DNA from: JAPOXR01 sp963664715
GTDB lineage: Bacteria; Pseudomonadota; Alphaproteobacteria; Rhodobacterales; Rhodobacteraceae
NCBI GenBank assembly: GCA_963664715.2
Contig: CAXXUY010000013.1
Coordinates: forward strand, 1-64,000
Length of the DNA: 64,000 nucleotides
Direction of reading: 5' to 3'
A model generated the notes under the pieces. The model ran no database searches, was not told where the DNA came from, and was given only the letters and a program-made list of their open reading frames with translations. This document shows, piece by piece, positions 1 through 8,476 of the stretch. The translations under genes were made by a program, and so were the position numbers. Each line of letters opens with the position of its first letter. The first letter of the stretch is position 1.

Positions 1-277
1 TGGCTCTACGGCAAGCTCCTGACAGCGCTCCTCGCCGAAAAGTTCATCCATCAGGCCCGCGCCGTTTCCCCCTGGGGGTACGGCATCACGACACTGCCGT
101 AGTCCCAGCGCCTGGCGCGAATTCGCCCTGGTTCACAACCAGATCGTCCGGGCGATCGAGCCGGCCCTGCCCCTCGCCGACATGCTCGCCGAATGGAAAG
201 AGGTGTCCCAAGGACTGGCCGAAGCGCCGCGGGCCAGAAAGCTGCAGTTCGAACAGTACTTTCCCGGCAGGACATAG
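1..277 (+). pseudogene. IS4-family transposase, C-terminal remnant with frameshift
   Basis: The window opens inside a transposase tail. Frame 1 reads WLYGKLLTALLAEKF and continues to SPWGY, then hits a stop near position 109. The frame beginning near 113 continues the same protein (WREFALVHNQIVRAIEPALP) and ends at the TAG at 275-277. The segment order matches the C-terminal end of IS4-group transposases, so this is one gene broken by a single frameshift around 85-110. The 5' part lies outside the window. No intact copy of this element occurs elsewhere in the window. Confidence 0.65.
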
Positions 278-822
278 TTCGGAAAACAAGTTAGCGCATA
301 TGGGGCGAGCCCCCCTGGCGGGTGTGTCCAAAGAGGGCTGGTCCTCTTTTGGCCGGAGAGTGGTTACGGTGTTGCCGTAATCGCCAGTAAGATTCTTCCC
401 GTTGGCAAGCCTGCCATTATCTGCCGCCGCCCGGGAATGGCAGACAGGAAATCGCAGGTATCTGGATCGCATCCGGCCCACGCCAAACACTGCTTGATAT
501 GATTCCAACCGGACAGGGTCGCAACTTGAATATGCCTGCTCGGGAAAGAAGCCCTGTCCCGGATTGTACCTGATCAGACAAAAACAACACGCGCGAAGAA
601 GGTGGGGAAAACCGCCCGGTTCATGACTGAATAATCCGAGCCACTGCAACGGGTGACCAGTTTCGCTGCCAGCGACGATGTCGAGGACGTCCCGTTCCTC
701 GAGATGATTGCCGCGACGTACAAACTGTCAGTGAGGATTGACGCTTGAGTATTGCCTGTCTCTTGACTTCATTTGCCGATGCCACGGGCCAAGCCCCGGG
801 CGGACCGTGCCGGTAGACCGTA
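278..822. other. Gene-poor stretch with a possible orphan gene tail
   Basis: No convincing intact gene is seen here. One short plus-strand frame (635-748) reads like a real protein C-terminus, including the segment VEDVPFLEMIAATYKLSVRI and ending in a TGA at 746-748, but it is cut off upstream by a TAA at 632. It may be the tail of another broken gene. I do not recognise the family. The rest is probably IS scar or decayed sequence before the convergent accA. Confidence 0.3.
328..352. terminator. Hairpin, possible terminator after the IS4 remnant
   Basis: The sequence CCAAAGAGG (328-336), a short loop, then CCTCTTTTGG (343-352) forms a stem of about nine pairs with one bulged base. It lies 50 bp downstream of the IS4 remnant stop. 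There is no clean T tract after the stem, so function as an intrinsic terminator is uncertain. Confidence 0.35.
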
Positions 823-1785
823 CTAGCCTACCTGAGACCCCAGGGCGAGAAACTTGTCATGGCGCGCTTCAAGCAGTTGTTCAGGCGAGAGAGTCAATAC
901 GTCACCGAGCATTTCCTCGATCGCGTTCCCGACCGACGCGATGGCATCCTGGGGATGCCGGTGGGCTCCGCCCATGGGCTCTTCGACTATTCGGTCGATC
1001 ACGGAAAGGACATGAAGATCCTGTGCGGTCAGACGCAGTGCCTCGGCCGCCTCCTTCATCTTGTCCGAATTCTTCCAGAGGATCGAGGCACATCCTTCGG
1101 GACTGATGACCGAATAGATCGAGTGTTCAAGCATGGAAGTCCGGTCCGCCGATGCGAGCGCCACCGCGCCACCAGACCCGCCTTCACCGATGATGACCGA
1201 TACGATCGGAACCCTGAGTGTCAGGCAGCGCTCGATCGAGCGCGCAATGGCCTCCGCCTGCCCGCGTTCTTCCGCCCCCTTGCCCGGATAGGCGCCGGGT
1301 GTGTCGACGATCGTGACGACAGGAAGTCCGAACCGGTCGGCGAGATCCATGAGACGTATTGCCTTGCGGTAACCCTCGGGACGCGCCATTCCGAAATTGT
1401 GCTCGATCCGGGTCTTGGTGTCATGGCCCTTCTCGTTGCCAATGACCACCACGGCAGTCCCGTCAAGTCGGGCGAGGCATCCCGTCACGGCGCTGTCATC
1501 GGAGAAACTGCGATCTCCGGCAAGATGGGTCCTGTCCGTGAACAGCGCGTTCAGGTAGTCCCGGCAACGCGGCCGGTTGGGGTGCCTGGCAACCTGGCAT
1601 TTCTGCCATGGCTGCAGTTTTCCATAAAGTTGCTTGAGGAGAGTTGCTGCACGTTTGTCGAGAGACCTGATCTTGCGGGCAACTTCAGCCTTGCGTTCAG
1701 GGTTCTCGATGGCGCGCAGCTGATTTGCCTCGCTTTCAATTTCGGCAATCTCCTGTTCGAAATCCAGATAGTGGTGCACTGACAC
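823..1785 (-). CDS. accA: Acetyl-CoA carboxylase carboxyltransferase subunit alpha
   Basis: This 320-residue protein is the usual AccA length. AccA pairs with AccD to transfer carboxyl from carboxybiotin-BCCP to acetyl-CoA, giving malonyl-CoA, the first committed step of fatty acid synthesis in the cytosol. The N-terminal coiled segment YLDFEQEIAEIESEANQLR and the crotonase-fold core (VVTIVDTPGAYPGKGAEERG, then IIGEGGSGGAVALASADR with its oxyanion glycines, then SVISPEGCASILWK) are all intact. The ATG at 1785 is the natural family start. The aminotransferase gene lies 142 bp upstream on the same strand, so co-transcription is possible but not shown. Confidence 0.96.
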   Translation of the reverse strand: MSVHHYLDFEQEIAEIESEANQLRAIENPERKAEVARKIRSLDKRAATLLKQLYGKLQPWQKCQVARHPNRPRCRDYLNALFTDRTHLAGDRSFSDDSAVTGCLARLDGTAVVVIGNEKGHDTKTRIEHNFGMARPEGYRKAIRLMDLADRFGLPVVTIVDTPGAYPGKGAEERGQAEAIARSIERCLTLRVPIVSVIIGEGGSGGAVALASADRTSMLEHSIYSVISPEGCASILWKNSDKMKEAAEALRLTAQDLHVLSVIDRIVEEPMGGAHRHPQDAIASVGNAIEEMLGDVLTLSPEQLLEARHDKFLALGSQVG

Positions 1786-1927
1786 TCCTGTTCATGGCCC
1801 GCGCAATGCGCGCAGTGAGGCTCCCGGTTACGGTGGAACCCGGGCGGTTATACAGTTCCCGGAGGGGAAATCCAAAACCCGTCCGGACACACTGTCGAAG
1901 AACCTGCCTGCCGGGTCTGGTGAGATT

Positions 1928-3091
1928 TCAATCCCTGAAGGCAATGCGCAGGCGTTCCAGGGCGAGTTCCAGAACAGGGCGCGGCGTTGCGAGGTTAAAG
2001 CGATGGAAGCCTTCCCCGCCACCGCCGAAGGTCGGGCCGCGGCTGACTGCAATCCGTGCCCTCTTTTCTATTCTTTCGATGACCTCTGTCTCGGATATCC
2101 CCATTCGGGAGAAATCGACCCATGCCAGGTAGGTGGCTTCGAGCGGCATGGAATCTGCACCAATTTCAGCCATGCAGGTGTCGAACATGATCCTGTTTTC
2201 GTTTATGTAGGACATGACGTCGTCAACCCAGTCGGCACCCTCGGGCGAATAGACCGCCTCGGCAAGAAACATGCCGAAACTGTTCGGGGAAATGCCCATC
2301 GCCTGCATCCGGCGGGCAAAGGGCTTTCTCAGATCCTCGTCGGGGATGATGACATTGCCGACATGCCCACCTGCCAGGTTGAAAGTCTTGGTTGTGGCGG
2401 TCATCATGATCAATCGATCCTCGATTGCCGGATCCGCAAGATGCATGACCGTGTGACTGGAGCCGGGCATCAAGAGGTCATGGTGTATCTCGTCAGACAC
2501 AAGGATCAGGTCATGCCGGATGCAGAAGGCAGCCAACTGCTGTAATTCCGGGAGACTCCATACGGTTCCGCCGGGATTGTGCGGCGAGCTGAGCAGGGCA
2601 ATCTTTTCGCGTCCCGTCATCTGCCTGTCATAGGCTTCGAAGTCGAAGGCGTATCTGTTGTTGTGCCTTGCCAGCGGACATTCCACGATGCCCCGGCCCG
2701 ATGCCCTGATCACCCTGCCAAATGCGTGGTAGACCGGGGTGAACAACACGATGTCATCTCCTGGCTCCGAAAAGGTGTCGACGCACATTGCCGTTCCGTT
2801 GACGAGACCATGTGTCGTGAAAATCCACTCAGGTCGGACTTCCCAGCCTTGACGGTTTCGCATCCACCACATTATGGCATCTCGGTATGAGCGGTCATCA
2901 CCGTAGTACCCGAAAACGCCGATATCGAGCATCTTCTTCAAAGACCGCCGCGCCGCATCCGGAGGTCTGAAGTCCATGTCAGCAACCCACATGGCAATGC
3001 CATCCTCGGCTGAAACCCCGAGGAGCGGCTCCATCATGTCCCACTTCATGCAGTGGGTCTCGCGCCTTTCAATGACTTTGTCGAAGTTCAT
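1928..3091 (-). CDS. MalY/PatB-type PLP-dependent aminotransferase or C-S lyase
   Basis: A 387-residue fold-type I PLP enzyme of the MalY/PatB group. Members are annotated as cystathionine beta-lyase or putative aminotransferase and cleave C-S bonds of cysteine conjugates or transaminate amino acids. The start MNFDKVIERRETHCMKWD is typical of the group. Visible active-site elements are N172 in SSPHNPGG, D200 in ILVSDEIHHDL, and the Schiff-base lysine K235 in TATTKTFNLAGGHVGN. The C-terminal arginine motif that binds the carboxylate is in GEGFHRFNLATPR. Upstream lies a 205-bp gap to the divergent GTPase gene, which must hold both promoters. The exact substrate cannot be told from sequence. Confidence 0.85.
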   Translation of the reverse strand: MNFDKVIERRETHCMKWDMMEPLLGVSAEDGIAMWVADMDFRPPDAARRSLKKMLDIGVFGYYGDDRSYRDAIMWWMRNRQGWEVRPEWIFTTHGLVNGTAMCVDTFSEPGDDIVLFTPVYHAFGRVIRASGRGIVECPLARHNNRYAFDFEAYDRQMTGREKIALLSSPHNPGGTVWSLPELQQLAAFCIRHDLILVSDEIHHDLLMPGSSHTVMHLADPAIEDRLIMMTATTKTFNLAGGHVGNVIIPDEDLRKPFARRMQAMGISPNSFGMFLAEAVYSPEGADWVDDVMSYINENRIMFDTCMAEIGADSMPLEATYLAWVDFSRMGISETEVIERIEKRARIAVSRGPTFGGGGEGFHRFNLATPRPVLELALERLRIAFRD

Positions 3092-3296
3092 GTTGTCTCC
3101 TGATTCAGCCGGGCGCCTTGCTGGACCACTGGACCTGCGAGGTCAAGCCAAAGCCGATTTCACGGCAACGAACGCAACCTGCCTGCCGATCCGGCCGGTT
3201 CCGGTCGACGCGCCCGTGGGATTTCACGGAATTTCCGGATCTGAAACGCGCGCCGGGTGAATCGTTCATTCTGCGGAGGTCAAGGACTCTTGCATC

Positions 3297-4400
3297 ATGA
3301 GAAGGTACTGGCACAGGATTTGGGAATCGATTGAACGCCAGAAAGCCGGCGGGAGTGAGTCCAATGACGCAGAAGATGCCGCGCTGCCGACGATCTGGCT
3401 GCTCGGAAAGACTGGCGCAGGAAAGTCGTCCCTGATCAGGTTGCTGACCGGCGCTACTGAAATCGAGATCGGCAACGGGTATGAACCCTGTACGACTCAC
3501 GCTCAACTCTACAGGTTCCCGCAGGACGCGCCAGTCCTTCAGTTCATGGATACGCGGGGCATCGGTGAGCGAGGTTACGATCCAGCTTCGGATCTCGAGG
3601 CGCATTCCGGTATCAGCTCGGCCATTCTCGCGGTCGCCCGAATAGACGATCCTGCCCAGGGCGAGTTGTGCAGCGCTGTCCGAGCTATCAGAAGGTCTCG
3701 TCCGGGTCGCAGGATCATCATTGTTCACAGCTGGGTTGATGCGATAGCCGACCGCGGCAAGCGGGAACATGCCGGGAGCGTCAACAGGCTTGCCATTGAA
3801 CAGGCCGCCGGGCGACGTCTTCCGCAATCGGAATTCGATTCAGGAGATCTCGCGAGCATCGACGAGTGCAGGGACCGGATACTTCGACTTCTCGAGGAGG
3901 ACCTTCCGCTGGCTGCGTTCCTGATCAGGAGCGAGGAGCACGGCACATCGGAGCGCCAGGTGTTTTCTGAAGTCCGAACCAGGGTTGCCAGGCACTCTCT
4001 TCTTGCCGGTTCGTCAGCGATTGTACCGATGGTCGGATCCGCAACCGTGCTGGCGATTCAGGGCCGCATGCTGGTCGAACTTGCCCGCCATTACGACATT
4101 AGCCTGGACAGAAGAGCACTTGCCGGTCTCGGTTCCGCGCTTGGTGCCGGCTTCATCGCAAGGCAGGCGGGCATTCAGTTGGCGAGACAGGCGGGCACAG
4201 CTATCCCGGTATTCGGCCAGACGGCAGGAGCCGTGATCGCCGGCGCGACCGCATTTGCATCAACATTCGCGCTGGGACGGGCGACGGGATACTACCTGTA
4301 CCAGTTGAAGGCGGGAAAACCGCCCAGCCGGAAGGAAATCAGGCGACTCTACAAGGCGGCGCTAAGGGATGCCCGTCGATCGTACAAGCCTGATGACTGA
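3297..4400 (+). CDS. P-loop GTPase with C-terminal DUF697-like membrane-associating domain
   Basis: A 367-residue protein with a TRAFAC-type GTPase domain: P-loop GKTGAGKSSL at residues 37-46, then the G3-like MDTRGIGERG. The C-terminal third is rich in Ala, Gly and Val (SALGAGFIARQAGIQLARQ, GQTAGAVIAGATAFAST) and ends in a basic helix, the pattern of DUF697/YcjF-like proteins that touch the membrane. The cellular role is unknown. A second larger membrane GTPase follows, and a decayed copy of this gene's own 3' end lies in the gap (about 4931-5033). The ATG at 3297 follows GGAGG and AAGGA sequences. Confidence 0.75.
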   Translation: MRRYWHRIWESIERQKAGGSESNDAEDAALPTIWLLGKTGAGKSSLIRLLTGATEIEIGNGYEPCTTHAQLYRFPQDAPVLQFMDTRGIGERGYDPASDLEAHSGISSAILAVARIDDPAQGELCSAVRAIRRSRPGRRIIIVHSWVDAIADRGKREHAGSVNRLAIEQAAGRRLPQSEFDSGDLASIDECRDRILRLLEEDLPLAAFLIRSEEHGTSERQVFSEVRTRVARHSLLAGSSAIVPMVGSATVLAIQGRMLVELARHYDISLDRRALAGLGSALGAGFIARQAGIQLARQAGTAIPVFGQTAGAVIAGATAFASTFALGRATGYYLYQLKAGKPPSRKEIRRLYKAALRDARRSYKPDD

Positions 4401-4930
4401 CTTCGCAGGCCGATTGCAGTTCGTGTTCCTTCGAACGGTGCGAACCTGAAGCAGCGTGTTGAGAAGGAATCTTCCGGATGCTGGTGGCCAACTGATCCGG
4501 AGGAAGGATCTGGCCAGCACACTTCGTGGCATCTCTTCTTGCCAGCGCAGCTGTTTCCCCCAACGGGTTCAATGAGTGCAACAGGGCTCTTTGTCTCACC
4601 AGACCGGGAAGCGCCGGGCAGAAGGGAGAGGGTCGAAGCGCACGCCACGCATTTCAAGTCGGCCAAAGATCACGCTTTGGTTCTCATCGGCTTGTGGATC
4701 GAGGTTGACATGCAGCGAGCACAAAGGCGCAGAGCCTGACTTGCTTCAAAGGGGTTCCTGGCGCATCGGATCATCATTTGTGTGCAGCGGGGCTATCTGC
4801 CCTTTTCGGCTCTGTGGAAACTGCCGATGACGGGATCAAGGTCGACGGGACATTGGCCCAGCGCACGGAGCAGTCCCTTTTTCCACACCTGATGTGATAC
4901 AGATCCGGATGCAGCAGAACGCCGGCGCTG
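4401..4930. other. Intergenic stretch without a recognisable gene
   Basis: About 530 bp between the two GTPase genes. Short open frames occur but none has a ribosome binding site, a recognisable motif or a credible composition. Given the degenerate gene tail that follows at 4931-5033, this stretch is best read as the decayed body of a duplicated GTPase gene or of flanking sequence. Confidence 0.4.
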
Positions 4931-5033
4931 TTACTATATTTGCCGGTGAAGGTTGGAACACCGTCCGGCCGGAAGGAAACCAGGCAACTCCACAGGTTGG
5001 CATTTCGGGATGCGCGTCGATCACAAAAGACGG
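4931..5033 (+). pseudogene. Degenerate second copy of the 3' end of the upstream GTPase gene
   Basis: Positions about 4931-5024 align base for base, with scattered changes, to 4281-4384 of the upstream GTPase gene. Shared words include CCGGAAGGAAA, then CAGGC-ACTC-ACA, then GGGATGC-CGTCGATC, in the same order and spacing. In the intact gene this encodes the final helix GKPPSRKEIRRLYKAALRDA. The copy has lost most of the coding identity. It shows that a tandem duplication of this gene once existed here. It also argues that the next GTPase starts at 5034, not at the upstream in-frame TTG (4953) or ATG (5010), which lie inside the remnant. Confidence 0.6.
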
Positions 5034-6713
5034 ATGAGTGAACTTGCGGGCCGGCCGTTCTGGCAGCGGGCCGATATCATTGTGACCTGGCTGATGATCG
5101 GTCTGCCAGTCCTGCTCCTGATCGGGGCCGGGATGTTTTTTGTGGTCACCGAAGGTCTTTTCGGGATCTTTGCCGCAGTTTCGCTGAGCTGCATGGTGGT
5201 GTTGCTTGCCATCAGGGTGGCTTGGCGCCGATGGAGATCGGTCCGAGCGGCCGGGATTGATGCCGAGCTTCCGTCGATCGTTGCGGACTCCAGCTGGAGT
5301 CCCTTTGAGAGAGAGGTCTTCGAGAAGGCCTGTGCCCGGATCAGGGAGAATACCCGGGAACTGCACAGCTGGGATGAGGGCCTGTTCGCCATGGCATTCG
5401 ACGTTGCCGGAGATGTGGCTGATCAGTTGTCGGGTGGAGCCAGGGGCAACCTTGATGTCACCCTTCCGGAGATGCTGGCGCTCGTTGACGAGGCTGCCGG
5501 CGAGTGTCGTGAATACCTTGAGACGAACCTGATGTTCTCGGTTCTTCGCGGAATCTCTGTCAGGAACACCTTGTGGGTTCTCAGGAACCGGCACCTGTTG
5601 GCCAGGTTCGTCGAGGGTGGAAACCATGTTCACCGGCTTGTAAGCCTTGTGATCAATCCACCTGCGGGCGCAATCAGGTTGCTCGAGTCGCTGGTTGCCG
5701 GCGACAATACGAGGTATCTCACTGACCAGTTTCAGATCGAACTGCAGCGGCGCATCATGACATATGTTGCCGCGAAGTCGATTGATCTCTACTCCGGCCG
5801 GTACAAGCGCAGCTCGATTTCGAAACCAGGCTATGTCAACGTTGAACCGGTCAAGATTCTGCTGGCCGGACAGACCGGCGCTGGCAAGTCTTCCCTGGCT
5901 GCCGTGATTGCTCCACCGGGCAGGAATGCGCCGCTCAAGGCGAATGGAAACGCCAGCACGGTGCTGGCGCGCACGAGTATCGATGGAATCCAGTGTGTCC
6001 TGGTCGAGTTGCCTGGAATTGATGCCCCGGCAGGAAAGCAACTTCGGCCCGCGCCACTTGGCATGGGAAGAAGACGGAGAGGTGGAGCAGAATCGACATT
6101 TGCAGTAATCCGCAAGGAGTTTCTCGACTGCGACATGGTGGTCTGGGCAGTTAGAGCCGACCAGCCGGCCAGAAAGGTTGATGTCGATGCCCTTGCAGCT
6201 TTCCGGGAAGCCTACGGAATCCAGAAGTGGCATCGCCTGATCCCTCCGCTGGTCGTGGCGGTTTCTCATGTCGATCGTTCGTCGATCATCAGGTCCTGGC
6301 CAGGTTCCGGAGCTCTGTCGCCGGCGCAAATCCTGAAGATCGAGGAAGTCGCGGGAGGCATCGCGCGTGAGTTTGAAGTGGACAAGGCAATCCCGGTAAA
6401 GCTCAGCCCTCCGGTCTGGAATGTCGAGGAAATTGCTGCGGGAATCAGGAACGCTCTCCCGAATGCCTGCCTGGCCCAGAACAACAGACTGCGGGCTGCA
6501 GGAAGAAGAAAGGCCGAAAAACAGGTGTCACAGGGCGCGAAGGAACAACAGAACGAGGTGGCCGAAAGGGGTCTTGTATTCAGAACGATACTTCCCGACA
6601 AGGCGCGGGAGAGAGCATTGAAGGCTGCTGGCAGGGCCAGGGAACTGCTCCCCGACCGCCGAAAGCTGAAGAAGAGGCCTGGTGCCGGAAAATGGCGAAA
6701 AGACGAGTCCTGA
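5034..6713 (+). CDS. Membrane-anchored P-loop GTPase
   Basis: With the start at ATG 5034 the protein has 559 residues. Two hydrophobic segments (about residues 14-36 and 41-63) form an N-terminal hairpin anchor, followed by a roughly 200-residue helical region. The GTPase domain begins near residue 275 with ILLAGQTGAGKSSL (P-loop), then LVELPGID (G3) and VVAVSHVDRSS (G4-like, HVD in place of NKxD). The tail is long, basic and lysine/arginine rich. It is probably a partner of the DUF697-like GTPase upstream, forming a membrane stress or trafficking pair, but no function is known. Its last 22 bases overlap def, suggesting translational coupling. Confidence 0.72.
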   Translation: MSELAGRPFWQRADIIVTWLMIGLPVLLLIGAGMFFVVTEGLFGIFAAVSLSCMVVLLAIRVAWRRWRSVRAAGIDAELPSIVADSSWSPFEREVFEKACARIRENTRELHSWDEGLFAMAFDVAGDVADQLSGGARGNLDVTLPEMLALVDEAAGECREYLETNLMFSVLRGISVRNTLWVLRNRHLLARFVEGGNHVHRLVSLVINPPAGAIRLLESLVAGDNTRYLTDQFQIELQRRIMTYVAAKSIDLYSGRYKRSSISKPGYVNVEPVKILLAGQTGAGKSSLAAVIAPPGRNAPLKANGNASTVLARTSIDGIQCVLVELPGIDAPAGKQLRPAPLGMGRRRRGGAESTFAVIRKEFLDCDMVVWAVRADQPARKVDVDALAAFREAYGIQKWHRLIPPLVVAVSHVDRSSIIRSWPGSGALSPAQILKIEEVAGGIAREFEVDKAIPVKLSPPVWNVEEIAAGIRNALPNACLAQNNRLRAAGRRKAEKQVSQGAKEQQNEVAERGLVFRTILPDKARERALKAAGRARELLPDRRKLKKRPGAGKWRKDES

Positions 6714-7213
6714 TATTCCCGGATCCGAAGTTGAGGAGAAGGGCCGAACCGGTCGGCGAAGTGACAGAGCCCGTCCGGAAACTGGCCGATGACATGCTGG
6801 AGACCATGTATGATGCACCCGGTATCGGGCTTGCCGGGCCGCAGGTTGGCGCCATGAAGCGAATATTCGTCATGGATTGTGCGGCCAAGGAAGAAGAGAA
6901 GGATCCTCGCGTCTTCATTGACCCCGAAGTGATCTGGACATCCGACGAGGCAGAAAAGAGGGAAGAGGGGTGCCTGTCATTTCCCAACCAGTTCGCCGAA
7001 ATCGTCAGGCCGTCGAAGATCGTGGCCGCATTTCGCGACATTGACGGAGAAATGAAGGAGGAAGAATTCGACGCACTCCGCGCCAGATGCATACAGCACG
7101 AGATCGACCACCTGAACGGCAGGCTCTTCATCGATCATGTCTCGTTGGTCAAGAGGCAGATGATCAAGAGAAAACTCGCCAAGGAACTGCAGGAAGAGAG
7201 ATCGAGGAAGTGA
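6692..7213 (+). CDS. def: Peptide deformylase
   Basis: A 173-residue deformylase that removes the N-formyl group from nascent proteins at the ribosome exit. All three metal-site motifs are present: GIGLAGPQVG (motif 1), EEGCLSFP with the metal-binding Cys (motif 2) and QHEIDHLNG with two His and the catalytic Glu (motif 3). The gene begins inside the end of the GTPase gene (22-bp overlap). fmt follows 45 bp downstream, the standard pairing of the enzymes that add and remove the formyl group. Confidence 0.96.
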   Translation: MAKRRVLIFPDPKLRRRAEPVGEVTEPVRKLADDMLETMYDAPGIGLAGPQVGAMKRIFVMDCAAKEEEKDPRVFIDPEVIWTSDEAEKREEGCLSFPNQFAEIVRPSKIVAAFRDIDGEMKEEEFDALRARCIQHEIDHLNGRLFIDHVSLVKRQMIKRKLAKELQEERSRK

Positions 7214-7258
7214 TCGTACCCGACAGCAATCTTATGTCCGGCAACCGGGCCTGACCTC

Positions 7259-8188
7259 ATGCGCCTGATCTTCATGGGCTCGGGTGATTTTGCTGTCCCG
7301 GCGCTGGAGGCCCTTGTCGCCGCCGGTCACGAAATTGTGGCAACATATTCGCAACCACCGCGCCAGGCCGGCCGGGGCAAACGCCTGCAACCGACACCAT
7401 TGGCCAAACGGGCACATGAACTCGGCCTGGATGTGCGGTGTCCGGGAACCATGGACGGCCCGGAATTTGCAAGTGAATTGACGGGCATCGGGGCAGAGTT
7501 CGGAATCCTCGTCGCGTTCGGCACGCTGCTTCCGGACACCGTGCTTTCGGCTCCCGTTGGCGGGTTTCTGAACATTCATCCTTCGCTCCTTCCCCGCTGG
7601 AGGGGTGCCGCGCCAATCCAGAGAACGATCATGGCAGGCGATTCTGCCACCGGAGTGTGCGTCATGCAGATGAACGAGCGGTTCGATGACGGGCCGGTGC
7701 TTCTGCGCCGGGAGGTTCCGGTTCCGGGCGATGCGACGTATTCGACCCTGGCTCCGGTCCTAGCTGCGACCGGAGCAGAACTGGTCGTTGCAGCGCTGGC
7801 GAATATCGACCGACTCGAGCCAGTACCGCAAGGCACAGCCGGAAGAACCGCTGCACCAAGAATTGACAAGTCCGAAACCAGGATCGACTGGAATCGTCCG
7901 GCAGCCGAGATCTGCCGGCAGGTAAGGGCCCTTTCCCGCGTTCCGGGTGCATGGACTGACCATGGCCGGATGCGCCTCAAGGTCCTCGCCGCAGAAGTTG
8001 TCGAGGGCAGTGGGAAGCCCGGCGAAGTGCTTGATTCGGAACTTACCGTGGCCTGCGGCGAAAACGCTGTCCGCCTGGTGGAGATACAGCGACCGGGCAA
8101 GCGTTCTGCGGCGGTTGCCGAGTTTCTGCGGGGCTGTCAGATAGAGGTGGGTGCGACACTCGGATGCCCGGAATCCGGCGAGGGATGA
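7259..8188 (+). CDS. fmt: Methionyl-tRNA formyltransferase
   Basis: A 309-residue Fmt that uses 10-formyl-tetrahydrofolate to formylate initiator Met-tRNA. The N-terminal Rossmann domain starts MRLIFMGSGDFAVPALEAL. The catalytic region has GGFLNIHPSLLPRWRGAAPI (Asn and His of the formyltransferase site) and DDGPVLLRREVPV. The C-terminal OB-like tRNA-binding domain begins near residue 205 (IDWNRPAAEICRQVRALSR). The ATG follows directly on def. Confidence 0.96.
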   Translation: MRLIFMGSGDFAVPALEALVAAGHEIVATYSQPPRQAGRGKRLQPTPLAKRAHELGLDVRCPGTMDGPEFASELTGIGAEFGILVAFGTLLPDTVLSAPVGGFLNIHPSLLPRWRGAAPIQRTIMAGDSATGVCVMQMNERFDDGPVLLRREVPVPGDATYSTLAPVLAATGAELVVAALANIDRLEPVPQGTAGRTAAPRIDKSETRIDWNRPAAEICRQVRALSRVPGAWTDHGRMRLKVLAAEVVEGSGKPGEVLDSELTVACGENAVRLVEIQRPGKRSAAVAEFLRGCQIEVGATLGCPESGEG

Positions 8189-8476
8189 TGTGACAAATTG
8201 GTGCCGGTTCCGAATTGGCGGCGCCGATGTAACCGGTAGGTTGTTGACGTGAATGTTGGTTGGATTGATCTTGGGTTCGTATCCGGACCGGGTTTTCGAT
8301 ATTGTCGCGGCTCCTGTCAGTAACATGGCGGCCGGTTCCACAATTGCCCGGGATCGGGATGGTCACTGCTGGTCAATTGTTGCGGGATCGCGCTGGAGCA
8401 CGAGAATGTCCTCGGGTCCTGGCGGGTCCGGTTATCGACTCCGTCTTAAGCGATGGATGACCGAGTTGGAGTAACG

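Noticed and set aside
3105..3827. Minus-strand open frame overlapping the DUF697-like GTPase
   Set aside because: It covers the GTPase P-loop region in antisense and the divergent promoter gap; no start signal or motif.
4836..6329. Long antisense open frame (497 codons) opposite the membrane GTPase
   Set aside because: It is a codon-bias shadow of the real gene: no ribosome site, no motif, and Pro/Arg/His-rich composition; the sense strand has an intact GTPase P-loop.
8189..8476. Possible small gene or riboswitch before the SulP transporter
   Set aside because: Short frames have no ribosome sites and no stable conserved structure could be recognised.
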